From contig CM048840.1 of NCBI GenBank assembly GCA_026545765.1, positions 83,728,877 through 83,792,876 of the forward strand: DNA of 64,000 nt, in the 5' to 3' direction. The position numbers and the translations under genes were made by a program. The notes under the pieces are model-generated. The model ran no database searches. It had not been told where the DNA came from and worked only from the letters and a program-made list of their open reading frames with translations. Source of the DNA: Plantago major. Lineage: Eukaryota; Streptophyta; Magnoliopsida; Lamiales; Plantaginaceae. This document shows, piece after piece, positions 1 to 12,695 of the stretch; the stretch's first letter is position 1; every line of letters starts with the position of its first letter.

Positions 1-3000
1 CCTTGGAGGTTTCTGTGCCATGGCCCTTGTTTTCTTTTTAGTTCCTTCAGTGGGTTTCTGGGAAGCAGCTACTATTTGCAAAGCAACTTGGCTTGAGGAG
101 GGTTCATTGATTCTGAGTGGTGGCTGGGAAGTTTTCATGTTTCTTCTTCCTTTCTGAGCCGTACCAGCTCCAGATTTCTTCTTGTTTTCTTCTCCTTCCC
201 ATTCCCCGACTTTGAGGTCCAGATTTGTACACTCTTTCCCCTTAGTCATTGTCATCGACTCAGTCTCATAAAGGAATCTGAGAGAGACTCAAAATGTCCT
301 TGTAAGAGATTGTAGGCAATGACCAACTTCTGAAGTTCGGCTTTGAGCTCCTGATTTTGCTTGATAAGTCCATTGTCCTTATCAGTGAGCTCTGCCAATG
401 GGCCTAGGATGGCATCTGCTTTTCCAGCAGTGTAACTTGCCTCTTGGAAGGCTTTTTCAGCTAAAGACGCATCATCGTCCCTTATCATTCCCAGATCTTT
501 CTGAGAAATGACTATGCTAGTTGTTCTCTGAGTGATGAGCTCAGTGAACTTTTTCATTTCAGAGGGGACGGAGGCAATTACTTCCTTGTTCTGTGAAGAC
601 ATCTCCTTGTTCAGATGAGCCAAGATTGCACTGCTCATGTATTCATTGGAGTGGACATTTGGCGTTCTTTGAATATTGTAGGAGCAATCGCTTCCTTTTC
701 AAGTGAGAAACCGCTAAATGTTCATTATGTGTTACGCCAAAGTCTTGTCTTCTTCATCATCCGAGTAATCACCAAAGGATCTTCATCCTCTTAGACATTT
801 TCATCGATTGTATCGAGTCCAGCAACCATTTCAGAGATTGGTTTCTTCCCTTTCTGGGAGGAGGATGGTACTTCTTTTGAAGATGATGCGGCCTTAGCAT
901 CATGCTTGACTTCAGATACTTCTTCAGTATCGAGTTCTTTGGTGATGTCATGCACAGCATCCCGTAGCTCTTTAACCTCAGAGTAAGCAATCATTTCTTG
1001 TAAGTATTGATCTTGTAGTTGATCAAGCTTGTCTCTGGATTTAGCTATTTGATCTTCCAGTTGAAGATGGAGTTGTTGTTCTTCTTCCAACAGTTGTTTG
1101 AGTTGAGCAGATCTGGTTTGAGTGTTTAATATTTTCTGATTGGTTTCTTCAGAAAGCTCAACTACTTGTTCAGTAGTAACTGGGTGTTGGTTAGAAGATG
1201 GATGAGTAGATTTCTGAGGAGATGGAGACGATATTTCTGTGAAGTCTTCTCAGTGTGCTTTTCAGCAGCTGAGGCATCATTTCTTAGCGAAATTCCTCCG
1301 GTCCCTGGTGCAGGGGCATCATCATCATCCTTTTTGTCTGTGTCATCCTTTTGGTGATGGTCAGTGGGAGGTTCATCGAAGTCATTTTCGTTTATCTCAT
1401 CCTCCTCATCATCTTCAGATACAAGATTGATCACTTCAGGAATAGTGATCTTCTTCCCATTAACCTCTTCTTGTTCAGAAGGTATAAATTGCAGAGTTTG
1501 GAGCAGGACTGGCTAATGCCATTTGTAATCTTGTCTGACCATCTGCCTGTTCAAAGGCTTGTATCAAACTGTGCGCCACTTCTCTGTAGAAATCCTTATG
1601 CAATCGAGTCGAATCGTAATTGCTCGTAGGGAACATTGCATGGATGTATGTCTCCAAGTCAAGAGCTCGTGCTCGTCTGTTTGGTTGATCTGTGATTCTC
1701 AATATTTCAGAGAGATCAGAGCACCTTAACCTTTGCCATTTCTTGAAGCATTTAATGTGCTTTGGCAGGGTGTGAGCTTTGAAGAAGGGAAGTAGGTCCC
1801 TTGTCTCAACATTGGGAGCCTGCTCGGCACTTGTTTGAGCCTGAAAGAAAGAGTTTTGAGTGAGCTTCAAAACTTTTATAGATATCTGAGGAGAAGTGTA
1901 GTTTAGTTTCTGAGTTACCGAGTAATGCACGTCGTGCTCAGAGACTTGTTCTCTCGAGACAATTGGTGTCTCAGATATCTTGTTGTGAGGCGGAGACTTG
2001 GAAGTCTGGTCCTCATCAACCTTTCTTTCTTGAACCTGAGAATTAACATTATCACAATACTTAGGAAATTTTATCAAGAAAACTTTAAGTGACAAGTCAG
2101 ATATCTGAGAGGTCAATTACCTCCATGGGAGGCTCAGATACTTGTCTCTCAGAGACTTGTGCAGTCTCTGGAATCTTTTCTTGTGATGAAGGCCTTGATG
2201 CCTCATCAATTTCCATAGGTGCAGGGGATGTCGCAACTCTGTCCCCTTGCACTTCTACTTCTGAGTGAGCCTGTGAGTAGAAAGCATTGAATAATTTAGA
2301 GAAGATTTTAGTTAACCCAAGGTGAAGAATATTTATCATTGATTTTCATATACCTTCATACTGGAAGGCTCAATGATCTGTTCTTCAGAAACCTTGTCGG
2401 TTTCTGGGTTTTCTTCCGCATTTCGCTTTATCTTCCTCTTTCTCAGTTGGAGCCTGTTAGAAACATTTATTTTAAAGATTAAGCACATAAACTTATAACT
2501 GAAGAAGTGTTATCTTAAGAATCCATTATTACCTGTGGCACAGGCTCAGATATCTTAAGAGGCGAGGTTGAGGGAACCTCCTTCTCAGTTTCTGAGGTAA
2601 GCTTTTCAGCTTCCTCTTATTTTTGTGTTTCTAACTCAGCCTGTAACAAAGAAATTTCATGAGTAAGAAGATGTATAAGCATAAAAATTTTCACAAGATA
2701 AGAGTTAAACCGGTCAGCTACCTGAGTAGTTTCAGGCTGATTGGTCTCTGGAACTTGTGACCTTTCTATACTTTGGTCTTCTTGTCCCAGTGCAGTTTCT
2801 TTGCTTGAAGTTTCTGGTACTTCACCCCTTTCCTGAGTATGCAACTCGGGTTGCCTCCTGGTTGATCATTACGAGTAGATGTCTCGCTTGATCCTCTCAT
2901 TGAGTTGGGGAACCCGCTTTTGGGATTTTCAAAGATATCTTGCATTGCTGGTAATTCGAAATGGAGTTCATTTACCATTTCATCAACCACTTGTGGCTGT

Positions 3001-4597
3001 TGTGGTTGTTGTGTTTGTGGTTGTTGTGGTTGTCTGGAAGTAGAGGATTGATCAGTAGAATGCTCTTCCAGATTTTTAGTTGTGGCATTTCCATCAGCAT
3101 CTGCCAGCACTAAAATACCACACATCAGGGCTTTTTGAAGTTTTGCGTAAGAAACGTTCCCTGATGATGTGTTTGCACCAACAACCTTTGCTATAGTTCA
3201 AGAACCCGTGGTGTAGGTTCTTCTTGATACCTTATCACCAGCCATCTTAAAGAACCTTAGCCTCTTTGTTCTTTCTAGGACTTGAGAGATGACTAGTTCA
3301 TCATCTTCATCGTCAGAGCTCTCATCAGCATTAGGAACTGATTGGTCCATTATTCCTGCGGTTTCTGCAGATAGGGCTTGGTGTTTTTCACCACTTTTGG
3401 CAGCATTTATGAGTTCATCAGCAAGGCTTCCTGCATTGGTCGCAACATTTCTAAAAGCACTTTCTCTTGCTGAGTCTACTTGTTCAGTAGTTGATAACTC
3501 TTTTGCAGCATTGATGATTTCATCTGCCTTTATCAGTTCATCGACAATGCCTGCAGATATCTGAGAATTGACAACCTCTTTGGGTGTGTCTTCTGATTTG
3601 CCAGCAGACTTCTTTCTTGAAGTTCTGGGCTTCTTGGTCGCAACCTTTTCTTCAGATACCTTTTCAGACTTTCTCTTCTTAGAACCTTTCTGAGACCCAG
3701 TAACCTTTTTCATCAAGTTTGTATACTCATATTTGTAGAGTAGGTTACTGTTGGCTATTTCAAATTGCCTCTCGAGCTCAATGCCAAGCTTCTCCAAAGA
3801 AGTAGCATATCTTCGCACCATATCCCACTGGCCTTTGGCTCAGCTAGTCCTTTGGCAATCTTAGGCTCAAGCCTTGATTCTTCTTCACAAACTTCATGAA
3901 GGCGTACTTTCCCAGCTTAAAGGGTTTTCCAAATTTTGTCTTGTTGTCAGCAAGAACATCATGATCCATCGTTCTTGGCTTATCCGTAAGCACCTCCTTG
4001 TAGACCGTCAAAGCATCTGTGAAGAATGCAAGCCAAGACATCCCAAAGTGAACCATCGATGTCCGGTTCGGATGTCGAAGCTTGAACTCGGTGGTGTATC
4101 CGATTTTCAAGATCACACACGCCATCATGCTTCTTTAACACCTTCAAGGAGTTCATCATCCTTGGTGTTTATTTCAAAATCCTTTCCAAGATTTTGAAAC
4201 TCAAACAACTTATGAAGTTGTTAAGTCCGTATGATTTTCCTTCCTTGGATCGAGGTTTTGATGACACTATTTCAAAGGTTTTCGTAAACACAGAAATAAT
4301 CCTGGAGTTGTTGTAGAATTCCAACACATCGAGTGATGAAATTCCACTAGGGCGAGCAGATAGAAAGCCCTTGATTTGTGCCTTTTCAAGCATGTCAAGA
4401 ATTAGCTTTCGACGGTTGGTTCTCTATTCCACCGTGAGGTATTCTCAACCATGGCACCACCCCAAATCATTCTGTGATTTGAAGTCCAATGGTCGATTAA
4501 AATCTCCTACCGGTCGGTTGTTCACAATAACCAACTCGTGCTTGCTTTTCAGAAGCCAAAGGAGGATTGAGATTTCATGTGGTTGAACTTTTAGGCC
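1..4597 (-). pseudogene. Accessory (post-pol) gene of element A, first copy, partial
   Basis: This region matches the accessory gene of element C almost base for base; position 1 corresponds to about 21,505 there. It lies downstream of pol on the same strand. Visible parts are an N-terminal region with the layout of the plant-transposon-protein family often found in retroelements (about 3,850-4,597), Lys/Arg clusters rich in KKRK- and KKPR-type motifs (about 3,590-3,700), a Gln/Pro run (about 2,990-3,030), Ser-Glu-rich exon-like modules separated by short intron-like gaps (about 1,800-2,900), and a coiled-coil stretch (about 950-1,100). It is a fossil copy with many breaks. Its function is unknown. 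The 3' end is off-window. Confidence 0.75.
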
Positions 4598-5650
4598 ATC
4601 TCTTTATATAGTGTAGGATTTGAAATTGGTGTTTGAAAGAGATTTGATTCAAGAATTCTTTTGTAAAAACTTAATCTTGATTTGCAGAGATTGTAGAAGG
4701 TTTGCAGAGAATCAAGAGAAGGATTTGCTATTTTTGTGCAAGATGAGTTTTCGGATTAGGCAAAAGTGATTTCCTATGCCAAAATCCTATATATATAACA
4801 GTTGAATCTCAACAGACAAATACATACAAATTGATTTTGTGTGTACGTATTTGTGATTTGCAAGTAGGCGTGAGCAAAAGCTAGTTCGGCATTAAATGCT
4901 TAGTGGGCCATGTCTGAATTTCAACAGTCCACTATTTACTGTGAATTAATTTCCACCGTACAGATCAATCGCTTAATTTCATCAAGGGTCACCATTGCTT
5001 CTTCAGTGAAAGTTTCCTTTAATCCGGCTCAAGTAGTTACACTAACTCTAAAGACCAAATCGATTCTTAGGAAATGTCGAATTAAACCGTTTGTCGTTAT
5101 TTCTCCGCGATTTCATCCTCATCCAATCCACGAGCCGCCCACTCCAACCCCAACTTCGGTAGCTGATTTATGAACTTCAAATCCCTGGATTTAATCAATT
5201 CAAACATATTAGATGTTAAAGAAAAGAAAATGGATTTTTGTAAGTTTCGGTATGAGTAATGCTATTGATTGTGAATCATTCAAATGATCACAATCAACAA
5301 GTGTAATTGTGCCCATTTAATGAATTTTGGCTCATAGCTTTCTGAATCACGTTTTTGTATGACCAAGAACACTGTTTGCATCTGAATCTGTCTTATACTT
5401 AGGATTTTTCCAAGTTTTTCATCAAGATAGAAATAATGCGAGTTTCAAGAGAGTAGTTGACTGCAGATAGTTATACTATTCTCTTTTGTGTTCCCCGTTT
5501 ATAGAGTGATTCAGATATCTGAGTTCCGCCTCGTAGATCTTAAGCTATCTTTTGCTTTTAGCCTTTTGATTTACGGATACTGCTCCGATTTCTTTCTCTT
5601 CTCTGGATACCCGTTCCAGATACCTCTTCTCTGGATGCCCGTTCCAGATA
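4598..5650 (-). other. Spacer between pol and accessory gene in element A
   Basis: About 1 kb with no convincing reading frame on either strand. It separates the RNase H end of pol from the start of the accessory gene. It holds an AT-rich TATA-like stretch and two AGATATCT words (5,513 and 5,739). Element C has no counterpart of this segment, so it is not needed for C's mobility. It may be the accessory gene's own promoter and leader, or simply untranslated element sequence; the sequence alone does not decide. Confidence 0.5.
4788..4797 (-). promoter_or_regulatory. Possible internal TATA box upstream of the accessory gene
   Basis: An alternating TATATATA run about 190 bp upstream of the accessory gene's ATG (4,597), on the same strand. 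The distance suits a TATA box with a leader of roughly 160 bases. A second TATATAAA (4,602-4,609) is too close to the ATG to serve it. AT-rich plant DNA often contains such runs, so this is suggestive only. Confidence 0.25.
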
Positions 5651-8600
5651 CCTGAACTTTTTCAGTTCATTGGTAGTTCCATTAGTCCAAGACTATGTCT
5701 TAAGGCTAAGAATCTACTTTCTTGTAGTGGCTTAGTGAAGATATCTGCAAGTTGGTCTTCAGTGCCAATCTTGAGTATCTCTATATTGCCCTTTTCAACA
5801 TGGTCTCGATGAAGTGATGTCTAACATCAATGTGCTTTGTTACGGCATGAAATTTAGGATTCTGTAATCTAATAGCACTTGTGTTGTCACGTAAAATGGG
5901 AGTTTTCTTCATCGAGTCCATAGTCTTTAAGTTGTTGTTGTATCCATGAATTTGTGTTGCACAACCAAAGAAAGAATATATTCAGCCTATTTGTTATAAG
6001 TTGCAATTGAGTTTTGCTTCTTGCTAAACCATGAGATAAGTCTAGTTTAAACCGACAAGTTCACGAGGTACTTTTCCTATCAGCGTTGATCCAAAGATAA
6101 TCAGCCCGAGTACCCAAATAAACTCAATCCACTTTCTTTAGGATACCACAATCCTACATCTACTGTACCCTTTACATACCTTAATATTTTCATAGCAATG
6201 TTGTACTGTGTTTGCATTGGATTTGTCTGAAATCTAGCACACACTCCAACGGCGTATTGAATATCAGGTCTACTTGCAGTGAGGTAAAGTAGTGAACCTA
6301 TCAATTTCCTATACTTATGTTCTTCAACACTCTTATCTGATTCAGTATAGGTCATTTTGGTTCCAATGCTCATAGGTATCTTAGCATTCTTTTTAGAAGG
6401 TTTAAAATTGAATTTTGTGAGCATATCTTTTGCATACTTTGTTTGACTAATGAATATTCCATCATTGAGTTGCTTGACTTGCAATCCTAGAAAATAATTC
6501 ATTTCTCCCATCATGCTCATCTCAAACTTGCTTTTCATGAGATTTGCAAAGTCATTACAAAGTTGCTTGTCCTTAGATCCAAATATGATGTCATCAACAT
6601 ATACTTGAACTAAGAGTAGTTTCCCGTCATGATTTAAGGTAAATAAAGTTTTATCAACTTCACCTTTCTTGAAACCACTTTCCGTAAGGTACTTGCCAAA
6701 GTGTCATACCATGCTCTTGGAGCTGTTTCATCCATACTGAGCTTCAGAGTTTATAGACCATTCTACTTTCTGAGGAAACTTCAAAGCCAGGTGGTTGCTC
6801 AACATAAACTTCTTCTGCAAGTTCACCGTTTAAGAATGCACTTTTGACATCCATCTGATAAACTTTGAAATCTTTATGAGCTGCATAGGCTAGAAAGAGT
6901 CTTATAGCATCCAATCTGGCAACTGGTGCATATGACTCGTCAAAATCTAAGCCTTCAGTCTGGGTAAATCCCTTGGCAACCAATCTTGCTTTGTTTCTGG
7001 TTATTTCACCAGATTCATTCATCTTGTTTCTGAAAACCCATTTAGTTCCAATCACAGATATTCCTTCTATAAATCGAACTAGTTTCCAAACTTTGTTTCT
7101 TTCAAATTGATCCAACTCTTCTTGCATTGCAGAGATCCAGTCTTGGTCTCCTAATGCTTCTTCTATATTTTTAGGCTCAATATTCGAGATGAAACATCCA
7201 AAGAGATAATTAGCATTTTCAGCTATTGCTCTCCTAGTCCTAACACATTGATTAATTGGTCCAATTACATCCTTTGCAGGATGATCTTTGATCCATCTCA
7301 TCATAGGTTTAGTGCTAGTAGGATCAATATCCAAGTGATTTGAATGTGAATCACTAAGATTATGATTTGATACTTTTTCAGTATCTGAGATATCTGACAT
7401 ATGGGAAATGTCATGGATATCTGACACTTTTTCAGTGTTAGAGATATCTGGAACTTGCATTTCAGCAGTCTCATTTTCAGATACCTCTTCATGATGAAGG
7501 TTCTCAGAAACCTGTTCCATTTCTGGAAAACTCATAGGAAATTCCTCATCATGTCTGTGAGTCATCTTGTTGTTACTAGGCATATCAAGCTTTTCTACGT
7601 CAGAGTCATCCTCACTTTCCATAATGATGTTTCTCCTTTCTGAGGATTCTTCTTTAGAATCCTCGAATAGTTCTTTGAACCTTTCTGAGAGTTCATCATT
7701 AGGAGGTGTTTTCTTATTTCCTTCATAGAATACAACATGAATTGATTCTTCAATTTTCTTTGTTCTTTTGTTGTAAACTCTGTAGGCTTTGCTATTTGTG
7801 GAATAACCAAGAAATACACCTTCATCTTCCTTTGGTTGAAATGTTCTCAGATAATCTTTCCCATTGTTTAGAACAAAACATTTACAACCAAATACTCTCA
7901 GATGTTTGATATTAGGGGGTCTACCAACCAAGATTTCATAGGGGGTCTTGTCATGGTGTTTGTTTATCAAACATCTGTTCTGAGTGTAGTGTGTGTTTAC
8001 AGCTTCAACACAATAAATTTCACTTATTTCAGTGTCAGCTAGCATTGTCCTTGCAGCTTCTTTAATGGTTCTGTTTTTCCTTTCTGCAACACCATTTTGT
8101 TGAGGTGTTCTTACAGAGGAAAGTTGGTGTTGTATACCTTTGCAGGTACAAAACTCCTTTATGTACTAGTTGACAAACTCAGTACCATGGTCTGTTCTGA
8201 TTGCAGATACCTTGTCATTTTTCATGACTTCAAGCTTTTTCAGCAAGTTTGGTATCTCCACCCTGGCATCAGATTTGTGTTTCAGAAAGACAACCCAAGT
8301 GAATCTTGAGAAGTCATCTACAACAACCAGACCATACTTCTTTCCTGCATAACTAGTTACAGATGATTCAAAAAGATCCATGTGTAATAGTTGCAGTGGT
8401 CTAACACTAGAGTGTCTGATTTTGGACTTGAAAGAGATCTTAGATTGTTTCCCCATCTGACAGGCAGAACAGATACTATCCTTTCTGAAAGATGTTCTGG
8501 GAAGGCCAACCCACTAACTCTTTCTTGGCAAGTCTGTTCAGAGTCTTGAAGTTCAAGTGACTCATTCTTTTGTACCATAACCAGTGCTCTTCTGTGTGAC

Positions 8601-9010
8601 CAGATTGACTCACCATGAGACATTCTTCAGTTGTGGCAGATGCCCAATCAGCAACATAAAGACTGCCTTTCCGCCGACCAACTAAGACTGTCTGCTTTGA
8701 CTCATTGTCAATTAGTTTGCAGTATTTAGCTTTGAATTTTATAGTAAAACCCTTGTCTGCAAACTGGCTCATGCTAAATAGATTATATTTCAAATCCTTA
8801 ACATGTAATACGTCAGTGATTGTTAAAGTCCCCAATTTGACGTTGCCAAATCCTAGAGAGGGATTTAATTCTCCTCCAGCAAATCTGATATCTGGTCCTG
8901 TGTTGCAAGCTTTGTAATCGACCAGATTTGCTTTGTCTCCTGTCATGTGCTTTCCGCATCCACTATCAAATAGCCATTGTGCTTTAGTCCAGGAAGCATT
9001 CTGCACAACA
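5650..9010 (-). pseudogene. pol region of element A (protease, integrase, RT, RNase H)
   Basis: Domains on the minus strand: the aspartic protease signature in DSGCGKHMTG context near 8,950; a GAG-pre-integrase HLNF-type segment (about 8,560-8,640); an integrase core with HMDLFESS and TDHGTEF (about 7,900-8,460); an acidic linker rich in VSE/ISD repeats (about 7,200-7,700); reverse transcriptase beginning with the KARLVAKGF and [11 protein letters not shown] blocks (about 6,100-7,160); and RNase H with DIRH/ADIFTK-type sequence toward 5,660. This is the standard copia order. The region is interrupted several times, so it is a fossil and not a working polyprotein. Confidence 0.88.
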
Positions 9011-9029
9011 GAAATGTGAGATTAGGTTC

Positions 9030-10930
9030 TCATATCTTTGATGGAACCGCGTAATTAAAAGATCTTCCAGTAGGAATCCATTTTTGAATGAATTTCTTTG
9101 AAATATTCTTTTGTCTGACAGGAACATAAGGAGGAATTCTATTTGAATGAATGTTATCATTAGTAAGAATTATTTTCTTCCTTGGTGTGTTCCTAGGTGC
9201 TCCATATGATGCTTTCAGATACCTGTCAGGTTTCTGAGTTTGCTTTTCAGAAAACTTAGCTTTCCTTGCCAGATTTCTTCTAGCCCTGGCATTCAGATTT
9301 TCAGTGGCTTGATTTAACTTCCACTTCTGATAATTGCTTTGAGCAATTCTAGCTTTCGACCATCGTTCTTGCTCACGCTTGTACTCATGAGCAAGTTGTT
9401 TTCGATGCCTTTGTAGCCAATACCGTTTGAGCACTTGAAGCTATCTCGAGATCTTTTCTCGGACTTTGCTAGTCTCTGGTTGGTCCAATTTCTTTCCGAA
9501 AAAGTGACATGGGAGAATTTGCGGCATTTCATGCAATTCTACCTTTTGAGAGACATAGCACTTTGGGTGTTTACACTTTTCGTTGTTGTGATTCTTTTCG
9601 AGACGTGCCCAACAGTTTTTGTTTTTGACTTGTTTTTCCCCACAAAGGTTTAGTCGAATCGCTTTTCTTTGTCAACAATCTTTGTCTTCTCACCGATACT
9701 ATAGATTGCATGGGAACCGTCTTCTTGAGTACTTACAAATGTTCTTCTCTCCTTACTCTTATTCAGAGTGATAGAACAATGCATTCGTATTCAAATCAAA
9801 TCCTTTCTTTTCTCAAGGATCTCTTAAGTAAGATTTTACTAAGAAGAGTGTCACTAGCTTTGGCATAAGATTGAAAAGATAATTCTTTCTTCTTGAGTTC
9901 CTTGTTCTCAGGAACAAGATCTTCATATCTCTTTCGTAATTCAGCCATTGCTTCTTTATGTGACTTTTCAGTCTCAGATATCTGAGCTTTGAGAAATGCA
10001 TTTTCAGCATCCTTTTTTTCAGATATTTTAACTAATTGAGAATTTTCCTTTGCAAGAGAATTCTTTTCTTCTTCAAGGTTTTCGGCTCTAGCTCGGATCA
10101 TTAGAAATTCTCTTTCATAGATGTCAAGTTCTTTCCTGAGATTTTCTAGATTTTTTATTTCCTCTTCATCACTTTCATAAGTATAACAAGAAGTATGTGT
10201 TACCTCATCAGCCATAAGATGATTTCTATGTTGGAGATGTCTGGACCGTCAATTTCAGCAACTCCACACATTTCATTCTTCTTGAGGCCGAAGTCGATTA
10301 TATCATGAGTAACTCCACATAATTCTGGTGATGGTAAGGTTGAGTCATCTGAATTGTCATCTTCAGAATCTGTCTCAACATCTAGAGCATCCAGTTGAAT
10401 TTGGATTTTCTTTCTTTCTTCAGTTAACAAAGCTTTTTGGCTTCTTCTGAAAATTCTCCTATCTTTCTTGTCACCTGTCCTTAGTTTGTTGAGGGCAGGA
10501 CAATCCTTCTTGAAGTGGCCAGGTTTCTGACAATAGAAACAGATATCGTTTCCAATTTCTGCTTCCTCAGTACATGATGCTTTCTGAGCTGGCTTGTTCA
10601 GCGAGCTTTGCATATTTTTGTACTTGTGATAGTTTGAGCCTAGATGCTTTTTCAGCTTCTCTTTGGCTTTCCTTCTTTCAATTTCTCGACTGATATATTT
10701 GCTCATTTGCTTTGCAGCAAGAGCATCCTCAGTTTCTTCCTTGCTTTTCTTCTTTTCAGAAGTTCCTTGAGTGACTAGAGCAATGTTTTGCAACTTTTCA
10801 GTTGTTTGTTCTCTTTGAGTTGTCTCATAATCAACAGTAGCAAGATGAGAGAAAAGTTCCACTGGAGTGATATTTGGCAACGTTCCTTCACCTATCTGGG
10901 GATCTAGGTTCAGTGCAGAAGGCTTGTGAA
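9030..10930 (-). pseudogene. gag and gag-pol linker of element A
   Basis: Contains a CCHC zinc knuckle (CFYCQKPGHFKKDCP, about 10,510-10,555) downstream of a basic helix-rich stretch, then an acidic segment (TDSEDDNSDD) and a long coiled-coil linker with repeated Lys/Glu heptads (about 9,800-10,200). The gag is shorter at its N-terminal side than in element B, and the region carries several breaks. The acidic segment between the knuckle and the coiled coil is a Sirevirus-like trait. Confidence 0.8.
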
Positions 10931-10936
10931 CCTCCT

Positions 10937-10948
10937 GCTCTGATACCA
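10937..10948 (-). other. Primer-binding site of element A (initiator tRNA-Met)
   Basis: TGGTATCAGAGC on the minus strand begins two bases after the LTR end (GGACCAACA). It is the standard plant copia priming site, complementary to the 3' end of initiator methionine tRNA, and it fixes the right-hand LTR as the 5' LTR. Confidence 0.92.
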
Positions 10949-10950
10949 CT

Positions 10951-12695
10951 TGTTGGTCCAAATAACGGCAAAGTAAAAGACTAGAGGGGGGGGGGGAGTG
11001 AATAGTCTTTTAAAACTTTTGTCGATAAAAACTATTTCTCAGATATCTGAATAGATATCTGATACTTAGAATCAGAGCGCGGAAGACTTAATATAGATAA
11101 TTGCAGAAATAGTTAAAGTGTGTGTGTGTGTGTTGCTGAAATGTAAATACAGAAAGGTAAATAACACAGCAAGTATAGTGGTATCTGGAGGTGGCGTAAT
11201 CCTCCAACTAATCCACTTCGGTCTTCCAGAGACCTAGAATTCACTAGAATAGATAATTGAGTTCTCCTTACAAAAATCCTATTCTAAGATTCCTTTAAGC
11301 AAATGGTTCCCAACCAAATGTTCCCCCTGAGTTGTTCCCCGGCTTTCACAGCCAAGTACTTCCTGTACTCAGAAACCTTTTTGAGTTATTCCCTAGCTTC
11401 CCAAGCTAAGTACTTCCTATACTCAATAACCTTGGAGTTATTCCTTAGTTTCCCAAATCAAGTACTTCCTATACTCCGGTAACCTTGGAGTTATTCCCTG
11501 ATTTTTCAAACTAAGTACTTCACAGTACTCCACCCGATTATCGTGTTGGTTTTGGTTTGAGTTGTCGATGAGCTTCTTTAATAACTTATTCATTATTCAG
11601 ATAGCTCGTGAATCAAGTATACTTAATACACTTTTCAATGTATGGTATCTTGTACTTTTCTTGACCCAAGTCTTAGATAAATGTTCAAGAGAATGAATCT
11701 TATACTTGATCTTTCGCTTCAACTCTTTCACAGATAGCTGTGCTTGTTTAGGATCAGGACACTTAGAACTTCAGTGTTACTCAAGATCAAAAGCTTTGGT
11801 CGCAACAGAAAGCTTTGAGGATAAGTTAGTTGCTTTTAGAGAGTAAGATGTTCAGCGTTTTTATGCAGTTCAAGGTGTGTCTTGTGTATCTCTTCAAGCA
11901 GTCTAAGTGTTGATATTTATAGATGAATTTGAGTGCCGTTTGAATAGTATCCGTTAGGCTCAAATTCAAACTATTGATATCTGTATAGTAATCAGAGGTG
12001 TTTTGTCTTCTTCTTGAAGTCGCGTTGCTTTTATTCGACATCTCGTCTGCGTGCATTAAATGCATTGTACTATACTTTTGTCCTCAGAGTGCCAACGAAA
12101 CTATGCTTTGTATCAGAGACTAGTGTTATCTGATTCTTTGCACGTCCTTATCTTCAATCTTCAGATACCACTTTTATTGAAACAACTTTGTTTGCAATAT
12201 ATATATTTCTTTTTCAGAAATGTGGTTAATGCTCAAGGTATCTGAGAATAGATATCTGTGGACACTTTCCTTGTTTTCAAATAGGCCTTTTCTTTCTCAG
12301 ATATCTCTTGTGACACAGTTTGTTTAAAACTATTCGTGTCTTCAAGATATCTGGCTAAGGTATCTGAAAAACAGTTTCAGTAATCTTGTGCAGTTTCTTC
12401 AAGTCTTCAATGTCGTTGAGCTTGTTCTGCTTGGATGTCTTCTTCTTGGTCTTCTCTTCATAAAATAAAATTTTCATTTTGAGACCTAACATCCTATACA
12501 AGATTAGCTAGACTATCATACTTAGTGAGTTTCCTCTTTTACAATGTACAAGTGAACCAAGAGTACTAATCACCTTTCTGAGACTAAGATAAGTCATCAT
12601 GTTGCTGATCAAAATCTAAACAGATATTTCTAACAAAATATCTAACAAATTTCCTAACAAATTTCCCAAGAAATTTCCCAACAAATTTCCCAACA
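10951..12695 (-). repeat. 5' LTR of element A (about 1.75 kb)
   Basis: Bounded by TG...CA with long inverted ends (TGTTGG / CCAACA). It contains TATAAATA on the minus strand (11,914-11,921), a probable core promoter; a poly-C run in the sense strand about 35 bp from the inner end; a tandem TGTTGGGAAATT array at the outer end; a repeated block with AAGTACTTCCT-type units (11,340-11,530); and five AGATATCT palindromes. It is nearly the same sequence as both LTRs of element C. Confidence 0.92.
11914..11921 (-). promoter_or_regulatory. TATA box of element A LTR
   Basis: TATAAATA on the transcribed strand, conserved at the same place in the LTRs of B (17,150-17,157) and C (19,356-19,363 and 27,348-27,355). 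Conservation across four LTRs supports it as the core promoter element. Confidence 0.6.

Larger units (their letters stand above)
1..12695 (-). mobile_element. Element A: Ty1/copia (Sirevirus-like) LTR retrotransposon, left end off-window
   Basis: Read on the minus strand, the order is 5' LTR, primer-binding site for initiator tRNA-Met, gag with a CCHC knuckle, a long charged linker, protease, integrase, reverse transcriptase, RNase H, a spacer of about 1 kb, and then an accessory gene that runs off the window. Integrase before reverse transcriptase makes it copia. The long coiled-coil linker and acidic gag tail are Sirevirus-like (family knowledge, moderate confidence). It is inserted in the integrase region of element B; the CATGG after its right LTR is probably one copy of the target duplication, the other lying off-window. 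The coding part carries many breaks. Only one LTR is visible, so it cannot be dated from LTR divergence, but that LTR closely resembles those of element C. Confidence 0.9.

Noticed and set aside
1-4597. Envelope gene of a retrovirus-like copia element
   Set aside because: The position fits, but I see no signal peptide, membrane anchor or fusion segment. Basic nuclear-type clusters point elsewhere.
4910-5173. 87-codon plus-strand frame in the spacer of element A
   Set aside because: No domain and opposite to the element's direction; the length is expected by chance.
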